DNA from: JABFSA01 sp963827515
GTDB lineage: Bacteria; Acidobacteriota; Vicinamibacteria; Vicinamibacterales; UBA2999
NCBI GenBank assembly: GCA_963827515.1
Contig: CAWHBF010000023.1
Coordinates: 372,001 to 436,000, forward strand
Direction: 5' to 3'
Length of the DNA stretch: 64,000 bases
Position numbers and translations under genes: made by a program. Under the pieces are notes generated by a model. It was not told where the DNA came from. It was given only the letters and a program-made list of their open reading frames with translations, and searched no databases. Shown here piece by piece: positions 46,702 through 56,707 of this stretch. The number at the start of each line of letters is the position of its first letter. Within the stretch, counting starts at the first letter, position 1.

Positions 46702-48507
46702 TCATCGGTATCGTGAGAGCACTTCTTCTGCAACACGCCCATATCTCTCGATGCCTTCGGTCGGAAGCAAACCGAACTCCCGCCTTCTAATTTGCATCGA
46801 GTAATCGAGCATGTGGCTTGTCCACAGAATGCCGCCCAGGAGCAAGATGACGGCGAGCGCCTTGACAACTATCGTCGTGCGGCGATTGTCCTGGGTGTTT
46901 CCAAGGAAAGGCGAGGTGGCTACAAACAAGCAGAATGCAGCATGCGACATGTACTGGAGGCGATCTCGATACAGCGCGTAATGCGTGAGGGCGTTGACGA
47001 GGATGATCATCAGTGCCATCAACTGAAGTCGAGTCAGGCGGTGGCGCGCAGCCAAGCCGAACAGCAGCGCCGTTGACGCAACGATGGGCAAGTAGACGAG
47101 CAACGATCGCCCGGCCAAGGGAGAGCCCACCCCGTCAAAGACCGGCAGTACGGGTGCGAGGGCGTTCTTGACGACGTTTTCCGCATAATTGAGATAGCGC
47201 AGAAGCTGTGGAAGATCGGCGCTGTCGTCATAACGTATCAAGCCCAGGAACATGACGCCATCCTGGGTATACGAAGCGTAGCCGGGTCCAAAAATAAGAA
47301 CTCGAAAAACCATGTAGAACCCGATGATGGACGTCGTCGCAACAGCTATGTGGAGGCGATGTCGCGCGGTCAGGTGTGCCGCACGGTATAACCAGAGCGC
47401 GAAGAGTAAGCCCACCGCAGGCACGACCAACCCGCTTTCCTTGCTCATGAGCGCCAGCACTGAGAACGCCGCAATTGCAGAGACTCGCACTGATGAACCG
47501 GAGGCATGTTCGGAGGTATGTCCAGACGTATGTCGGTGTTGAAACAAATGATCGATGAGCAGCAATAAGAACAATCCGGTCAATGCCATTGGGCGATCCG
47601 ACACCCACGTCGCTGCCATGAACGTGTAGTTGGAAACCATGAACACGGCTGCGAACAGCCAGGCAACGGTCTTGTCCGATTGCGCTCGCCGGACGATCCT
47701 GTACAGCAGGCATACGTTGATCAGGTGAAGGAGAAGGTTGATGAACTGATTGGGCAGCGCCCACACTCCGAAAGCCTGATAGACGAACCAAAGGCTCGCT
47801 TGCAGCAGCGGTCGGTACGTTGCTCCGAGACCATGATTCTGAACAAAATAGGACAGAGGATTCTCGACGCTCTCTGCGAGGGCTAGATAGCTCAGATCAT
47901 CGCCGTTCGTAGGCGGGTAGCCGAGTGATACCGCGTACACGGCCACTCCTAGAATCCCTAACAAGATATACGGTCGAAGTTCGCTCTCTGCTCGGAATAA
48001 CCGGTCTTCTGCTCGGAGCACGAGGGCGCGCTGGCCGGCCCACCGATCGCGTGTGCTGACCGCATGCCAGAGCGACACGAGGGCGAGCAGCGCCACGAAA
48101 GACGTCAGCGCGACCGCGACTCCGTCGGCCGCTGCGACGAGTGTGCCGCCGGAGCTGATTTGTCCTCGCCGGGCCGTGCGCTCCGCACCGTCGAGAGCGA
48201 AACGCACACGGTCGAGTTGGTGCGTGTCTTCGACCGCCGGGTCGAGCACAAGGGCACGAATGTTATCGGGTGACGGATCGATGAGGTCGTAGCGCCACGT
48301 CGCTCCGCCAAGACTCTCGCCGTCCACGAGGCGAAATCGTGTCTCTAGCCTCTGGCGGGCATCGACATCAATTGACGGCGCCCAGCGGACGTGCACCAGC
48401 GCCCCGGGAGCGCCGGTGATCAGGCGCACCGCGATGGGCAGGCATACCGCGGCGACCGCGCAAGCGAACGCGACGGCTCGCCGTGTCGCGAGCAGCTTGG
48501 CAATCAC
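46702..48507 (-). CDS. Large GT-C-type membrane protein (TMTC/PMT-like)
   Basis: 601 residues. A soluble N-terminal domain (residues ~30-115), then ~10-11 membrane helices. The acidic motif TNGDDLSYLALAES in the first loop matches the D-D/E lipid-phosphate-sugar site of GT-C enzymes, and SNYTFMAATWVSDRPM follows as in TMTC-type proteins. Probable lipid-linked glycosyl transfer in the inner membrane with outward-facing active site. No glycan neighbour gives the substrate. Base composition is slightly lower in GC than neighbours, hinting at faster evolution or transfer. Confidence 0.75.
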   Translation of the reverse strand: MIAKLLATRRAVAFACAVAAVCLPIAVRLITGAPGALVHVRWAPSIDVDARQRLETRFRLVDGESLGGATWRYDLIDPSPDNIRALVLDPAVEDTHQLDRVRFALDGAERTARRGQISSGGTLVAAADGVAVALTSFVALLALVSLWHAVSTRDRWAGQRALVLRAEDRLFRAESELRPYILLGILGVAVYAVSLGYPPTNGDDLSYLALAESVENPLSYFVQNHGLGATYRPLLQASLWFVYQAFGVWALPNQFINLLLHLINVCLLYRIVRRAQSDKTVAWLFAAVFMVSNYTFMAATWVSDRPMALTGLFLLLLIDHLFQHRHTSGHTSEHASGSSVRVSAIAAFSVLALMSKESGLVVPAVGLLFALWLYRAAHLTARHRLHIAVATTSIIGFYMVFRVLIFGPGYASYTQDGVMFLGLIRYDDSADLPQLLRYLNYAENVVKNALAPVLPVFDGVGSPLAGRSLLVYLPIVASTALLFGLAARHRLTRLQLMALMIILVNALTHYALYRDRLQYMSHAAFCLFVATSPFLGNTQDNRRTTIVVKALAVILLLGGILWTSHMLDYSMQIRRREFGLLPTEGIERYGRVAEEVLSRYR

Positions 48508-48832
48508 GATCTAGGATTCGTCAGGTCGGCCCAGACTACGACCCAGTGCGGGCGTGCGTCAAGAAATCGTTTGACGGAGGGCGCTCGCGACCACTCGCAG
48601 CGTGTCGACTACACAAAACAACCCGGCGTAAGACGGTTTCGCGGAGGTTCTCGGAACGGTTAGTTTGTGAGTCAACGCGAGTCCGCGCGCTGTAATCGTG
48701 GGTGTATCGGGCAACGTCAGCGCGAGAAAGCGGCCCCGCTAAACGAAGCGAAGGACGCATCGCCGACTGTCCGCCTCTGAGCTCCGCGCGCAACCTTCCG
48801 ATCGACGCAGAGCGGATCTCGATGGCTCTCTT
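48508..48832. other. Gap with no feature seen
   Basis: About 325 bp between two minus-strand genes. It has neither a good open frame nor word repeats, and no tRNA. It should carry the promoter of the GT-C gene; none stands out. Confidence 0.4.
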
Positions 48833-49621
48833 TTACACGGACTCAATTGGCGCGATGGCACCCACGAGCCGTCCCGCCCGCTCCTTCTCGGCTCGATAAG
48901 ACGTCAGAACGTCCAGGTGCATCGCGGTGCACAGGCCGCAGAGAAATATGTTCTGTTCCTGGAGACCCGCGATGACCAGCTGGTCGCGGTTCGCTCCGGC
49001 CACGTCGAGTGTCAGTGTCGATCGCTCGCGGCGGCCGCGTGACGCGGGCAAGGCAAGAAACCAGCGGTCGATGAGATGCCGGGGATGACCGGCTGCAGCG
49101 AACGCATCCACGAGCTCGCTGCCGACCTCGTAGCAGCAGGGTCCGATGCTTGGACCAATTGCCGCAAGCAGATCGTCCGGTCTCGCGCCGAACTCGCGCA
49201 CCAGTGCGCCAACGGCGGCGGTTGTCACTCCGGCAGCCGTGCCGCGCCATCCGGCATGAACGGCGGCAACGGCTCCGCTCTTGGGGTCGGCAAGGAGCAA
49301 TGGGACGCAGTCGGCGGCACGAACAGCGATCGCCACGCCCGCATTATTGGACACGAGGGCATCGCCGGAACAGGGCCCGAGTACACGTGGCGAATCGCAT
49401 CTGAGCGACACGACGTCGCGTCCGTGCACCTGATTGAGCATGGTGACGTGATCCACGCCCAGCGACGCACCGATGTGTCCCCAGGCCACATCTGACGACA
49501 ACTGCAGTTCACGTGTCGTGAAGAGATGCCTGGCAACGGCGTCTAGGGGCCGGCATTTCAAGACCAGACCGCATCGTGAGTCGGTCCAATAGAACGTGTC
49601 CGGGACGGCTGGCAACGTCAT
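48833..49621 (-). CDS. pgeF: Polyphenol oxidase / YfiH laccase-domain protein
   Basis: 262 residues from ATG 49621. The family's metal ligands are visible: LNQVHGRDVV (His), RAADCVPLLL (Cys) and AVHAGWRGTA (His). These proteins act as purine-nucleoside phosphorylases or as peptidoglycan-editing factors (PgeF) that remove wrong UDP-MurNAc-Ser. The C-terminal IFLCGLCTAMHLDVLTSYRA is typical. It is divergent from acpS with only 15 bp between starts. Confidence 0.93.
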   Translation of the reverse strand: MTLPAVPDTFYWTDSRCGLVLKCRPLDAVARHLFTTRELQLSSDVAWGHIGASLGVDHVTMLNQVHGRDVVSLRCDSPRVLGPCSGDALVSNNAGVAIAVRAADCVPLLLADPKSGAVAAVHAGWRGTAAGVTTAAVGALVREFGARPDDLLAAIGPSIGPCCYEVGSELVDAFAAAGHPRHLIDRWFLALPASRGRRERSTLTLDVAGANRDQLVIAGLQEQNIFLCGLCTAMHLDVLTSYRAEKERAGRLVGAIAPIESV

Positions 49622-49636
49622 GTACGATCGGCGCAG

Positions 49637-50023
49637 ATGGAAATCATAGGCACGGGCGTCGATGCGACCGAGATCTCCCGGATTGCCGCCGCCATCGAAC
49701 GGTACGGCGATCGGTTCGTCAATCGTATCTTCACGGACGAGGAAGTCGCCTACTGCCGGCACAAGCGCGATGCCGCCTCGTCGTTCGCCGCCAGATTCGC
49801 CGCCAAAGAGGCGGCGATGAAGGCACTGGGCACCGGGCACTCCCGCGGCGTGTTCTGGCGAGGAATCGAAGTCGTTCGGCGAAACGGCCCCCCGCAGATA
49901 CGGTTTCATGACGGCGCCGCCGCCCGCTTCGCGTCGTTGGGGGCCACCGGTGCCTTCCTCACAATTACCCACTCGAGGGACATGGCGATCGCCCACGTCC
50001 TCCTGGTGCGTGGACCCGCCTGA
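49637..50023 (+). CDS. acpS: Holo-[acyl-carrier-protein] synthase
   Basis: 128 residues. Transfers phosphopantetheine from CoA to acyl-carrier protein. Mg-binding Asp in IIGTGVDATEISRI and Glu in ARFAAKEAAMKALGTG; the C-terminus has LTITHSRDMAIAHVLL as in AcpS. Full length. Divergent from pgeF, so they likely share a regulatory region inside coding sequence. Confidence 0.96.
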   Translation: MEIIGTGVDATEISRIAAAIERYGDRFVNRIFTDEEVAYCRHKRDAASSFAARFAAKEAAMKALGTGHSRGVFWRGIEVVRRNGPPQIRFHDGAAARFASLGATGAFLTITHSRDMAIAHVLLVRGPA

Positions 50024-50200
50024 ACTGCGAAGACTGACAACCTGAGTGTACGTTCGCTGATAGGCGCTTCAGGCCTCGTACCGCGGCTCGCCCGTAATCC
50101 CCGCCACGCCTAGCACTTCCACCGCCGCCCCTCGAGGGATACGGTGGCAACCTGCTTGCCCTCCCCATATCCGGCGAGACGCCACGAACCGGAGGACACC

Positions 50201-50504
50201 ATGATCGTTACCATTACGCTCAACGACAAAGCCAACCCACCCGGCAAACTCGCGGACGCAGAACTGCACTTCACCGAAGGCGTGTTGGAAGGTCTGAAAC
50301 TGATCGGCTTCGGCGTGTGGGAGCGCCGCACTGGCGGCGGCCGAAATGTCACGTTTCCCGCTCGACAGGTACTCGGTCAACGGGGAACGCCGCAGCTTCG
50401 CGCTGCTCCGACCAATCGCCGATGCCACCTCGCAGGAACGAATTCGTGAACTCATTCTCGAGGCCTACGCGGAGCGGGAAGCCCAAACAGCTATCGCGAC
50501 CTGA
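50201..50504 (+). CDS. SpoVG-like small protein, frameshifted
   Basis: About 100 residues. ATG 50201 has GGAGG 7 bases before. It reads IVTITLNDKANPPGKLADAEL, then GFGVWERRTGGGRNVTFPARQ; one extra G in CAGGTACT (50368-50369) must be dropped to continue YSVNGERRSFALLRPIAD and ERIRELILEAYAE to a TGA at 50504. The pattern of a strand, F-P-A/S-R, and a C-terminal helix I..LI..AY resembles the SpoVG DNA-binding fold and small proteins on integrative elements. That match is from memory and tentative. It has its own ribosome site, unlike the coupled genes. Confidence 0.6.
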
Positions 50505-50519
50505 CACGACACTGACGGC

Positions 50520-52343
50520 TCATCTCGCCGATGCATCGGGCGACGCAAACCGGTCGGTGACGACGTCGCGGGAGGACTGTCCGCGATCCCCCGGATCGAA
50601 CAGCCGGACTCGTGTGTCGCTGCCGATATCGGCACGCGGCTGCCAGTCCAGGCTGGCCAGGCGGGATGCCGGGAACCTGGCACGAAGGTTCGGGCCCTCC
50701 CAATCTTCCACGAGCAGCACGGGAGACCGGCCGAGCGACTCGAGCGTTGACACGGCTTCGTCGAGGTCGACGCGCAGGAGATCCCAGCGGATCACGGACC
50801 TGTGGGTGTAGTGGTGGACGCTGGCGCTCTCTTGCTCGGTGATGACCACGGCCGAGGAAGGGAGCACGGCATCGAGATAGTGGCCGACGGTCCGGTAACG
50901 CGCCTCGTAGCGCCGCAGGTTGAAGGCCTGTTCGGCCTTCGCCACCTGCACGTTGACTGCACACGCGATGGTGAGCGCGACGAGAATCGTCAGCCCGCGT
51001 GCGGATCGAGAAAGAGTCGCACAGGCGTCGCACATCAGTGCGCCCACTACGACGAACCCGATTGGGAGGGCTGGAAGGAAGTACCGCAGGTAGGACCAAT
51101 CGGGAAATACGAGGTACGGGAGGTAACACACGAGCAGCGCTGCGAACACGGCCGCGGCTACACGGGCAGCACCAGCCAGACCGCTCGTGGTGCCGACACG
51201 ACGCCGATTGACGATCAATGTGAGGGCCGACAGACCTGCCAGGCACAGGGCCGGGCCCTCACCATGAATCAGTCGAGAGAAGTAGTCGCGCACGTTGGGC
51301 CACACGCTTGAAAGGGAGAAGAAGTCGGCGAACGAACCGTGTCCTGACGCCAGCGGGCTTCCATAGAAATGTGACTGAAGGAGGAGGAGAACGACGACGG
51401 CAGGCATCGCGCCAAAGGTGAGGTTTCGCAAGGCGTGCATCATGACGCGAGACGACGCGCCACGATCCCGCAACCCGCCTGAGACAACCATCGCCACTGC
51501 AAGTGCCAACGGCAGCAGATTGGGGCGGATCGTCAGCGCGCACCCAGCTGCCATTCCGGCGGCAATCGTGTCGCGCGGCTGCGATGACATCGCCAGGAGC
51601 AAGGCGAGCGCCCACAATCCAGTGGCTGCCACATCGCTCATCGGCTGGACCAACTGGAACAGGAATACAGGGCTTGTGGCTAACAACGTGGCGGCTATGA
51701 GACCCGCCATCCGGGAGTGAAGACTGGCACCGAGCGCATAGGAGCAGAACACCGCGAGCGCGCCGAACAGTGGGACGACCACAAAGGGACCCCACTCGCC
51801 GCCGACCCGCGCGGCCGCCATGACGAGGGGCAGGCCGGGCGGATACGTTGGCACGACTGTTCCAGGATCGAGCCCTGGTCGGTAGCCGAGGGTTGAGAAT
51901 GCCCAGTCCGCGTCGGGCCAATCCACCTGCCGTACCAGCGGTTCATCTCGGACGAGGCGACCCGATGCCAACAGCTCTGCCTGGCTGACATACGCCGCGG
52001 CGTCGGACGCCGCGGCGGAGTACGTCCCGAACGCGATCCCGGTGCCGGCCGCGGCCGCGCTGACCACGACCGCTGCGGCGACGGCGTGTCGATCGAACCA
52101 CGGTGCAATTGCCGCAAGACCGTCAGCGAGACCTTGACGTCGGCAAAGAAGTGCGGCCGCTATCCAAGCAGCGAGCGCCAGAGCGAGCGGACGGGACCAG
52201 CGTTGGGCGCTAAGACGAAGGAACCCGATGTCGATGACAAAGCCACCGGTGACCAGAACGACGACGAACACCAGGACTGAGCAGACACCGAGGGCGATGA
52301 ACCACGTCCCGAGCCTACTGAAGGACCGGGAGGAGGCGCGCAT
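50520..52343 (-). CDS. Glycosyltransferase family 39-like (ArnT/PMT) membrane protein
   Basis: 607 residues, ~11 membrane helices plus a C-terminal soluble domain (residues ~470-600). The first luminal loop has the acidic residues expected in GT-C enzymes (SAAASDAAAYVSQAELL, WPDADWAFSTLG), and TYPPGLPLVMAAA as in PMT families. Probably moves a sugar from a polyprenyl-phosphate donor to a lipid or protein on the outer face of the inner membrane; acceptor unknown. Its ATG overlaps the end of the radical SAM gene by ~29 bp, so the two are cotranscribed. Confidence 0.8.
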   Translation of the reverse strand: MRASSRSFSRLGTWFIALGVCSVLVFVVVLVTGGFVIDIGFLRLSAQRWSRPLALALAAWIAAALLCRRQGLADGLAAIAPWFDRHAVAAAVVVSAAAAGTGIAFGTYSAAASDAAAYVSQAELLASGRLVRDEPLVRQVDWPDADWAFSTLGYRPGLDPGTVVPTYPPGLPLVMAAARVGGEWGPFVVVPLFGALAVFCSYALGASLHSRMAGLIAATLLATSPVFLFQLVQPMSDVAATGLWALALLLAMSSQPRDTIAAGMAAGCALTIRPNLLPLALAVAMVVSGGLRDRGASSRVMMHALRNLTFGAMPAVVVLLLLQSHFYGSPLASGHGSFADFFSLSSVWPNVRDYFSRLIHGEGPALCLAGLSALTLIVNRRRVGTTSGLAGAARVAAAVFAALLVCYLPYLVFPDWSYLRYFLPALPIGFVVVGALMCDACATLSRSARGLTILVALTIACAVNVQVAKAEQAFNLRRYEARYRTVGHYLDAVLPSSAVVITEQESASVHHYTHRSVIRWDLLRVDLDEAVSTLESLGRSPVLLVEDWEGPNLRARFPASRLASLDWQPRADIGSDTRVRLFDPGDRGQSSRDVVTDRFASPDASAR

Positions 52344-54060
52344 TCTCCTTCTGCCGTTTCGGCGGGAGCGTCCACTCCTCCCGCAGTGCCTTGTCGAACT
52401 CGGAGCGGAAGAAGTCGGACTTCATCCCGCCGTCGATGATGTCCCAAGGCAGCACGGGGTCGTGCGACCGGTCACGGAAGACGAAGAAATCCGCATCAAC
52501 GCCCGTTTCGGCGACGGCGGCGCGCCAGTTGCCGCCGTTGCGCTCGGCGGCCTCGATCGCTGGCGCCACTCTGCGATCGCCGAGCGAAAGGAGCGCCTGG
52601 TAGAACGAGTGTCGCTCCGATTTGATGTTGAAGTAGACATTGTCGATACCGGCCATCAGACCGCGCATCCGCTGGATCTTTCGCTCGACCAGCGTGTCGT
52701 CTTCCATCGGCAACCACTGATAGGCCGTCCCGGGCTTGGGCACGAGGGGGTTGACGCTCCCGACGATCTTGCCAAGATGCCCACGTCCTCGACCGTGCGC
52801 GAGCATGATCCCGCGCAGCTGCACGACGAGATCACGGATGGCCACCAAGTCGTCGTCAGTCTCGGTCGGCAGGCCGATCATGAAGTAGAGCTTCAGGTTC
52901 TCGATACCGGAGGCGAAGATCATCTCGGCGCTGGCGAGGATTTCGTCGTTGGTGATCGTCTTGTTGATCACGCGCCTGAGTCGGTCCGATCCGGTTTCCG
53001 GCGCGATGGTGATCGTGCGCTCACCGCTTTCCTTGAGGAGCTGGACGATTCGGGGCGTGATGTCGTCGAGCCGAAGCGATGCCGGACTGATCGCGTAGCC
53101 CATTCCGGAGAGGCGCGTGAGAATCTCCTCGATCTCCGGGTGATCGCAGAGCGCGATCGACACGAGCCCAACCCGGCTGGAGTGCGACCGCGCCTGCTCG
53201 GCGAGTTGCAGGATCCGATCCTTTGGAAACGCACGCACCGGCAGATAGTTGTAGCCGGCCCAGCAGAACCGACACAGGTTGGCGCAGCCGCGAACGACCT
53301 CGACCAGAAACCTCGAGCCGAATTCGGTGTCCGGCGTGAAAATCATCGTCGCCGGGGGGTCTACCGCGTCGGTCGACTTCAGAGACGCTTTCTTCACGAC
53401 CGGAGGCGCACCGGTGCCCTCTCTGGGAACAAAGGCGGCAATGGTTCCGTTCTCCGCGTACCGCACGTCGTAGAACGACGGAATGTAGAAGCCGCGTTCA
53501 GTTGCCAGCAAGCGCAAGAGGTCAGCGCGATCCGAGGCGGCGTTGAACGCCCGAAGAAGCGATGGAATCAACATCTCCCCTTCGCCCGCCGCGATGGCAT
53601 CGGCGAATGGCGCCAGCGGTTCCGGATTCACGAAGGTCACGGCTCCACCAATCAGGACGAGAGGGTCGCGACCCGTGCGGGCCTCCGCTCGCGGCCGCAA
53701 TCCTGCGAGGCGCATCAGCGTCAGGACATTCGTGTAGTCCCACTCGAAGGACACCGAGAAAGCCAACACGTCGAAGTCGGCAACCGGGGTCTGCGATTCG
53801 ATGGTCAGCAGCGGAGCCCCAGACGCGAGCTGCGCAGCCAACTCCGTTTTGGGAGGCAGAAACACCCGCTCGCAGACGATGTCGGGTTCGGCATTGAACA
53901 GCTTGTAGACCGTCTGAAAGCCCAGGTTCGACATCCCGACGAAGTACGTATTCGGAAAGGCCAGCGCCACGCGCAAGCGGCCGCCATGGGGTTTGCGGAT
54001 GTACCCAACCTCCTTGGACAGGAGGTCGAGAGCGCGTTCGCGCTGCGGCCAGTTTTTCAT
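52315..54060 (-). CDS. Radical SAM protein of the TIGR03960 type (B12-binding-like N-terminus)
   Basis: 581 residues. N-terminal B12-binding-like domain (VALAFPNTYFVGMSNLGFQTVY), then radical SAM core with CANLCRFC (C-x3-C-x2-C) followed by WAGYNYLPVRAF, and a C-terminal DUF2344-adjacent region (EWTLPPKRQK). In many genomes this family lies beside rng/rne or the DUF2344 protein and near obg/division genes, here next to ftsZ. It may modify tRNA or a protein; the reaction is unknown. Runs on the minus strand after the ftsZ hairpin. Confidence 0.88.
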   Translation of the reverse strand: MKNWPQRERALDLLSKEVGYIRKPHGGRLRVALAFPNTYFVGMSNLGFQTVYKLFNAEPDIVCERVFLPPKTELAAQLASGAPLLTIESQTPVADFDVLAFSVSFEWDYTNVLTLMRLAGLRPRAEARTGRDPLVLIGGAVTFVNPEPLAPFADAIAAGEGEMLIPSLLRAFNAASDRADLLRLLATERGFYIPSFYDVRYAENGTIAAFVPREGTGAPPVVKKASLKSTDAVDPPATMIFTPDTEFGSRFLVEVVRGCANLCRFCWAGYNYLPVRAFPKDRILQLAEQARSHSSRVGLVSIALCDHPEIEEILTRLSGMGYAISPASLRLDDITPRIVQLLKESGERTITIAPETGSDRLRRVINKTITNDEILASAEMIFASGIENLKLYFMIGLPTETDDDLVAIRDLVVQLRGIMLAHGRGRGHLGKIVGSVNPLVPKPGTAYQWLPMEDDTLVERKIQRMRGLMAGIDNVYFNIKSERHSFYQALLSLGDRRVAPAIEAAERNGGNWRAAVAETGVDADFFVFRDRSHDPVLPWDIIDGGMKSDFFRSEFDKALREEWTLPPKRQKENARLLPVLQ

Positions 54061-54151
54061 GGAAATGACTACTGAGACTGTGCGCGAACTGCTGCTAAAA
54101 AGACGCCGAGCGCGCCTGCCGTGGGTTTACCTAGTGTACCACCGGCACGGG

Positions 54152-54173
54152 CGCCCGACGGGGCAGTCGGGCG
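54152..54173. terminator. Hairpin after ftsZ
   Basis: CGCCCGAC (54152-54159) pairs perfectly with GTCGGGCG (54166-54173) around a GGGGCA loop, three bases after the ftsZ stop. No U-run follows on the minus strand, so termination is likely but not certain. Confidence 0.5.
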
Positions 54174-54175
54174 GC

Positions 54176-55461
54176 TCAGCTTTGGCGGCGAAGAAACGCC
54201 GGGACGTCGAGCGCCGTGGAGGAATCGGGGTCGAACTCTCCCCCGACGAGGCTCCCTCCGTCGCCAGGCGCGCTGGACCCTGCGAAATGTAGGTCTAGCG
54301 CTGGCCGGCGACCCAGGACCAACGGGACCTCCACAATGGCGGGAGCCACGGACTCCCTCGGCGGCTGGTCCGCCGCAGTGGAGGCGGCGGAACGATTCAA
54401 ATGGTCCGTGTAGAAGTTCAAGTCGACCGGCGTCTGGAGCGCGGGCACCCCCGCTGGCTGGCCTTCCGATCGAATCCCGTCGCGATGACCGTGATCTTGA
54501 TCTTGCCCGTCAGAGTCGGATCGACGACCGCACCGAAGATGATGTTCGCATCTTCGTGTGCCGCCTCCTGAATGACGCAGGACGCCTCGTTGACCTCTAT
54601 CAATGAGAGGTCCGGACCCCCGGTCACATTGATGATCACGCCGCGCGCACCATTGACTGAACCATCCTCGAGCAGAGGGCTCGCGATGGCTTTCTGCGCA
54701 GCCTGCATCGCCCGGTTCTCACCCTCGGCCGTCCCGGTGCCCATCATGGCAACACCCATGCCCGACATGATGGTCTTGACGTCAGCGAAATCGAGGTTGA
54801 TGAGTCCGGGCACGAGAATCAGGTCCGAAATACCCTGAATCGCCTGCCGCAGCACGTCGTCGGCCAACGAGAAGGCATCGTTGAGAGATGTCCGCCGATC
54901 GATGATCGACAGCAGCCGCTCGTTGGGAATCGTGATGACCGTATCGACGCATTCTCTAAGTGCCTCGAGGCCGGCTTCCGCGTGTACGGCACGCCGTTTC
55001 CCCTCGAACCTGAAGGGCCTCGTCACCACCGCGACGGTGAGCGCGCCCAGCTCACTGGCAAGACTGGCGATCACAGGCGCGGCACCCGTACCTGTGCCGC
55101 CGCCCAAACCAGTGGTGACGAAGACCATGTCGGCACCCGACAGCGCCTGAATCAGGAGGTCGGTATCCTCGAGGGCCGCCTGCCGCCCGATGTTGGGATC
55201 GGCCCCTGCGCCGAGGCCCTTGGTCAACTTCTGACCCACCTGGATCTTCACCGACGCCTGGCTCTGGTCGAGCGCCTGGACATCGGTGTTGGCGACGATG
55301 AACTCGACGCCGCCGAGTCCCACGGTCACCATTCGGTTCACGGCGTTGCTGCCGCCGCCCCCGACTCCGATGACCTTGATCTTCGCGCCAGGCCGCGGCT
55401 CCGGGTCGAGCGTCAGCCGCAGCCGCTCATCGCCCTTCCCGTAGGGATCGCTATGCCTCAT
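54176..55461 (-). CDS. ftsZ: Cell division protein FtsZ, frameshifted
   Basis: About 428 residues when two frames are joined. ATG 55461 has GGAGG five bases upstream. GTPase domain with the tubulin signature GGGTGTGAAP, NTDVQALDQS, and the T7 loop NLDFADVKTIM; ends ITVIATGFDRKASQ. There the C5 run on the plus strand (54448-54452) breaks the frame; one extra C restores it and gives VPALQTPVDLNF..., a ~65-residue linker, and the C-terminal peptide DVPAFLRRQ that binds FtsA. Polymerises at midcell. Start overlaps the ftsA end (TTGA). Confidence 0.95.
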
Positions 55462-55472
55462 GTGAGCCTCCG

Positions 55473-56699
55473 TCAAAAGAATTCCTTGAAAATCGTGAGG
55501 AATTGCCCGCGTATGCGCGCAAACGCGCCACCCGGTCGCGGCTCGAACGCGCGATGGCGGTGCGCGTAGAGCACGAGCCCCACGGGTGTGGCAAACGTGG
55601 GGCTGTTCACGTGATCGGCCAGTCCGCCGACATCCGCCGGGCAGCCGCGTCGGATCGGCAGATCGAAAATCTGTTCCGCGATCTCGGGCATCCCCTCGAG
55701 AATCGACCCACCACCCGTGAGAACGATCCCCGAATTCAGCGACTTCTCGTAACCCGCCCGACGGATCTCGTCCCAGACGAGATGGAAGATCTCTTCCGCG
55801 CGCGGCTGGAGAATCTCGGACAGGATGCGGCGGGCCATCAGCCGCGGTTTGCGGCCTCCAACGCTCGCCACCTCGATTGTCTCATCCTCGTCTACCATCG
55901 ACGAAAGCGCGCAGCCATTCTTGCGCTTCAGCTTCTCGGCGTCAGGGATCGGCGTGCGCAACCCGACGGCGATGTCACTTGTGAAGTGGTCGCCGCCCAC
56001 CACCACCACGCCGGTGTGCCAGAGACTTCCGCGTTCGAAGATTGCAAGGTCGGCCGTGCCGCCACCGATATCGACCAACGCGACGCCGAGGTCCTTCTCG
56101 TCCTGGGTCAACACGGCCTCGGCCGCCGCGAGCTGTTCGATCACCGTGTCGACGACAGTCACACCGGCCTTGTTGACGCAGGCAATGATGTTCTGCGTCG
56201 AGGAGGAGGCGCCCGCGACCACGTGCACGTTGACCTCCAGCCTGGCCCCGGTCATGCCGACCGGGGCACCAATCCCATCCTGCTCATCAACGACGAAGTC
56301 TTGCGGAAGGACGTGAAGGATCTCTCGGCCCGCGGGCAAGGTCACCGCTTTCGCCGCCTCGATCGCCCGTCTGACATCGTCGCGGGTAATCTCACGATTC
56401 CTGCCGGCGACCGCGACCACACCGCGGCTATTGAACCCCTTCACGTGAGGACCGGAAAGAGAGAGGTGCACGGAGTCGATCTCGACTCCGGCCATCAGCT
56501 CCGCCTCCTTGATGGCGTTCTTGATCGACTCAACGGCCGCTTCCAGGTTGACGACAACGCCTCGTTTGATTCCTCGCGACTCGGCGACACCCAGCCCGAC
56601 GATGTCCAGCGAGTTGTCGTCGTGCACCTCGCCGACGACCGCGCAGACGTTCGACGTCCCCACGTCGAGCCCAACGAGATAGCGTTCCTTGCGAGCCAT
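55473..56699 (-). CDS. ftsA: Cell division protein FtsA
   Basis: 408 residues. Actin-like ATPase tethering FtsZ to the membrane. Phosphate-binding VGLDVGTSNVCAVVGEV, VDIGGGTADLAIF and VLTGGGSILEGM are visible; domain 1C lies between. C-terminal amphipathic helix with FARIRGQFLTIFKEFF is the membrane anchor. Between ftsQ and ftsZ as in most genomes. Confidence 0.97.
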   Translation of the reverse strand: MARKERYLVGLDVGTSNVCAVVGEVHDDNSLDIVGLGVAESRGIKRGVVVNLEAAVESIKNAIKEAELMAGVEIDSVHLSLSGPHVKGFNSRGVVAVAGRNREITRDDVRRAIEAAKAVTLPAGREILHVLPQDFVVDEQDGIGAPVGMTGARLEVNVHVVAGASSSTQNIIACVNKAGVTVVDTVIEQLAAAEAVLTQDEKDLGVALVDIGGGTADLAIFERGSLWHTGVVVVGGDHFTSDIAVGLRTPIPDAEKLKRKNGCALSSMVDEDETIEVASVGGRKPRLMARRILSEILQPRAEEIFHLVWDEIRRAGYEKSLNSGIVLTGGGSILEGMPEIAEQIFDLPIRRGCPADVGGLADHVNSPTFATPVGLVLYAHRHRAFEPRPGGAFARIRGQFLTIFKEFF

Positions 56700-56707
56700 C
56701 GTCCTCC

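Noticed and set aside
54176..54460. Programmed frameshift in ftsZ
   Set aside because: No stimulatory structure or slippery heptamer is evident, and similar homopolymer errors occur in other genes, so error is the better reading.
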